From NCBI GenBank assembly GCA_949286775.1, contig CASEDW010000072.1:1-5949 (forward strand): 5,949 nt of DNA, given 5' to 3'. Made by a program: the position numbers and the translations under genes. How positions within the stretch are numbered: the first letter of the stretch is position 1; every line of letters starts with the position of its first letter. Below, piece by piece: positions 5,383 through 5,949 of the stretch. The notes under the pieces are model-generated. The model was given only the letters and a program-made list of their open reading frames with translations, had not been told where the DNA came from and did not search any database. The stretch comes from an uncultured Eubacteriales bacterium. GTDB taxonomy: Bacteria > Bacillota > Clostridia > Lachnospirales > Lachnospiraceae.

Positions 5383-5949
5383 ATGACTTCAGATTCTAAC
5401 AAAAAAAGAAATACTTCAAATTCAAAAAACGCTAATACTAAAAAAACGTCAACAGGAAAAACAACCGCAAAAAAAACGTCAGCCAAAAAATCAGGCGTTA
5501 AAAGATCATATTCGAAAAAATCAGGTTCAAAAAGAAAAAAAAGCAAAAAGATTTCAAACAAAACTCTTCTTGCTCTGATCATAACAGTTATCGCCATCAC
5601 CGTAATTATTTGCGCCGTTATATATTCTTCAAACTCCTTTGACAAGCTCACGACGGTAAAACTTTCGGACGAACTTACAATTACGGAGGATTTCCTTACA
5701 CCCAACGAATATTCAAGACCCCAAACGCCTGTAGAAGCTATAAACGGAATTGTCGTTCACTATACGGCAAATCCAGGTTCCACAGCGATTCAAAACAGAA
5801 ATTATTTCGAAGGGCTAAAAGACGGAACAGGAACATACGCCAGCAGCCACTTTATAATAGGGCTTGACGGCGAGATAATCCAGTGTATGCCTCTTACGGA
5901 AGTTGCGTATGCGTCCAATGAAAGAAACGCCGATACCATTTCCATAGAG
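5383..5949 (+). CDS. Membrane-anchored Amidase_2 family N-acetylmuramoyl-L-alanine amidase, C-terminus off the right edge
   Basis: This is a zinc amidase expected to cut the bond between N-acetylmuramic acid and the stem peptide outside the membrane. It has 189 codons, open at the edge. Residues 1-60 are a low-complexity tail with 19 Lys and 3 Arg mixed with Ser, Thr and Asn. A single membrane segment spans about 61-81, so the tail should stay in the cytoplasm and the rest face outward (type II anchor). The Amidase_2 fold begins near 121 with NGIVVHYT, where H126 is the expected first zinc ligand. ASSHFIIGLDGEIIQ (153-167), ASNE (177-180) and SIE (187-189) follow the family pattern. The later zinc ligands lie beyond the window, so catalytic completeness cannot be checked. 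The ATG has only a weak Shine-Dalgarno (GCGAG, 5373-5377); an in-frame stop at 5311-5313 limits any earlier start. The gene is divergent from the HAD operon. The exact wall substrate is unknown. Confidence 0.88.
   Translation, partial: MTSDSNKKRNTSNSKNANTKKTSTGKTTAKKTSAKKSGVKRSYSKKSGSKRKKSKKISNKTLLALIITVIAITVIICAVIYSSNSFDKLTTVKLSDELTITEDFLTPNEYSRPQTPVEAINGIVVHYTANPGSTAIQNRNYFEGLKDGTGTYASSHFIIGLDGEIIQCMPLTEVAYASNERNADTISIE

Noticed and set aside
5326..5383. In-frame TTG at 5326 as an earlier amidase start
   Set aside because: It has no Shine-Dalgarno, lies at the end of the leader hairpin, and would only add residues of no recognisable kind; ATG at 5383 is simpler, although its own ribosome binding site is weak.
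5205..5705. 166-codon minus-strand frame rich in Phe, Leu and Val opposite the amidase gene
   Set aside because: The hydrophobic runs are simply the complement of lysine-coding A-tracts. The amidase frame has a clear membrane helix and Amidase_2 motifs.
1..5949. Mobile elements, CRISPR arrays, tRNA or rRNA genes, phage genes
   Set aside because: I found no transposase or integrase motifs, no regularly spaced direct repeats, no terminal inverted repeats with duplications and no tRNA-like cloverleaf.

Overview
The window looks like chromosomal DNA from an anaerobic, low-to-moderate-GC Gram-positive bacterium, most likely a member of the Clostridia (Lachnospiraceae-like). The evidence is AT-rich intergenic gaps, strong GGAGG-type ribosome binding sites, a TTG start, compact hairpin terminators with U-tracts, and gene families typical of that group. 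This placement is inference from gene content and style; there is no rRNA or other phylogenetic marker here.

Layout: five protein genes, four on the minus strand and one on the plus strand, two of them cut by the window edges. (1) Positions 1-1377, minus: the first 459 codons of an iron-sulfur flavoprotein. A NuoF-type [4Fe-4S] domain is fused to a GltD-like FAD/NAD(P)H oxidoreductase; the gene starts at TTG and its C-terminus lies off the left edge. (2) 1651-3333, minus: a complete phosphoglucomutase/phosphomannomutase with its own consensus promoter, a leader of about 140 nt rich in inverted repeats, and a clear intrinsic terminator. (3) 4529-5215 and 3604-4527, minus: a two-gene operon of a HAD-family phosphatase followed one base later by an AEC-family permease, closed by a strong terminator. 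(4) 5383-5949, plus: the start of a membrane-anchored Amidase_2 (N-acetylmuramoyl-L-alanine amidase) gene with a very lysine-rich cytoplasmic tail, divergent from the HAD gene and running off the right edge.

The transcription units look independent. Each minus-strand unit has a candidate promoter, and the pgm and HAD-AEC units end in visible terminators. The genes cover electron transfer, sugar-phosphate interconversion, small-molecule phosphatase plus export or uptake, and cell-wall hydrolysis. They do not form one obvious pathway. I see no mobile element, CRISPR array, tRNA, rRNA or phage module.

The most unusual signals are non-coding. The pgm leader carries three closely packed inverted repeats. 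It shares the decamer ATGCTTGCAT, in the sense orientation and at the tip of a long imperfect hairpin, with the leader of the unrelated amidase gene. In RNA this would present a G(CUUG)C-capped hairpin. I found no other copy in the window. A near-consensus cre (CcpA) box lies between the candidate promoter and the start of the flavoprotein gene. I do not see strong evidence for a wholly new multi-gene system.
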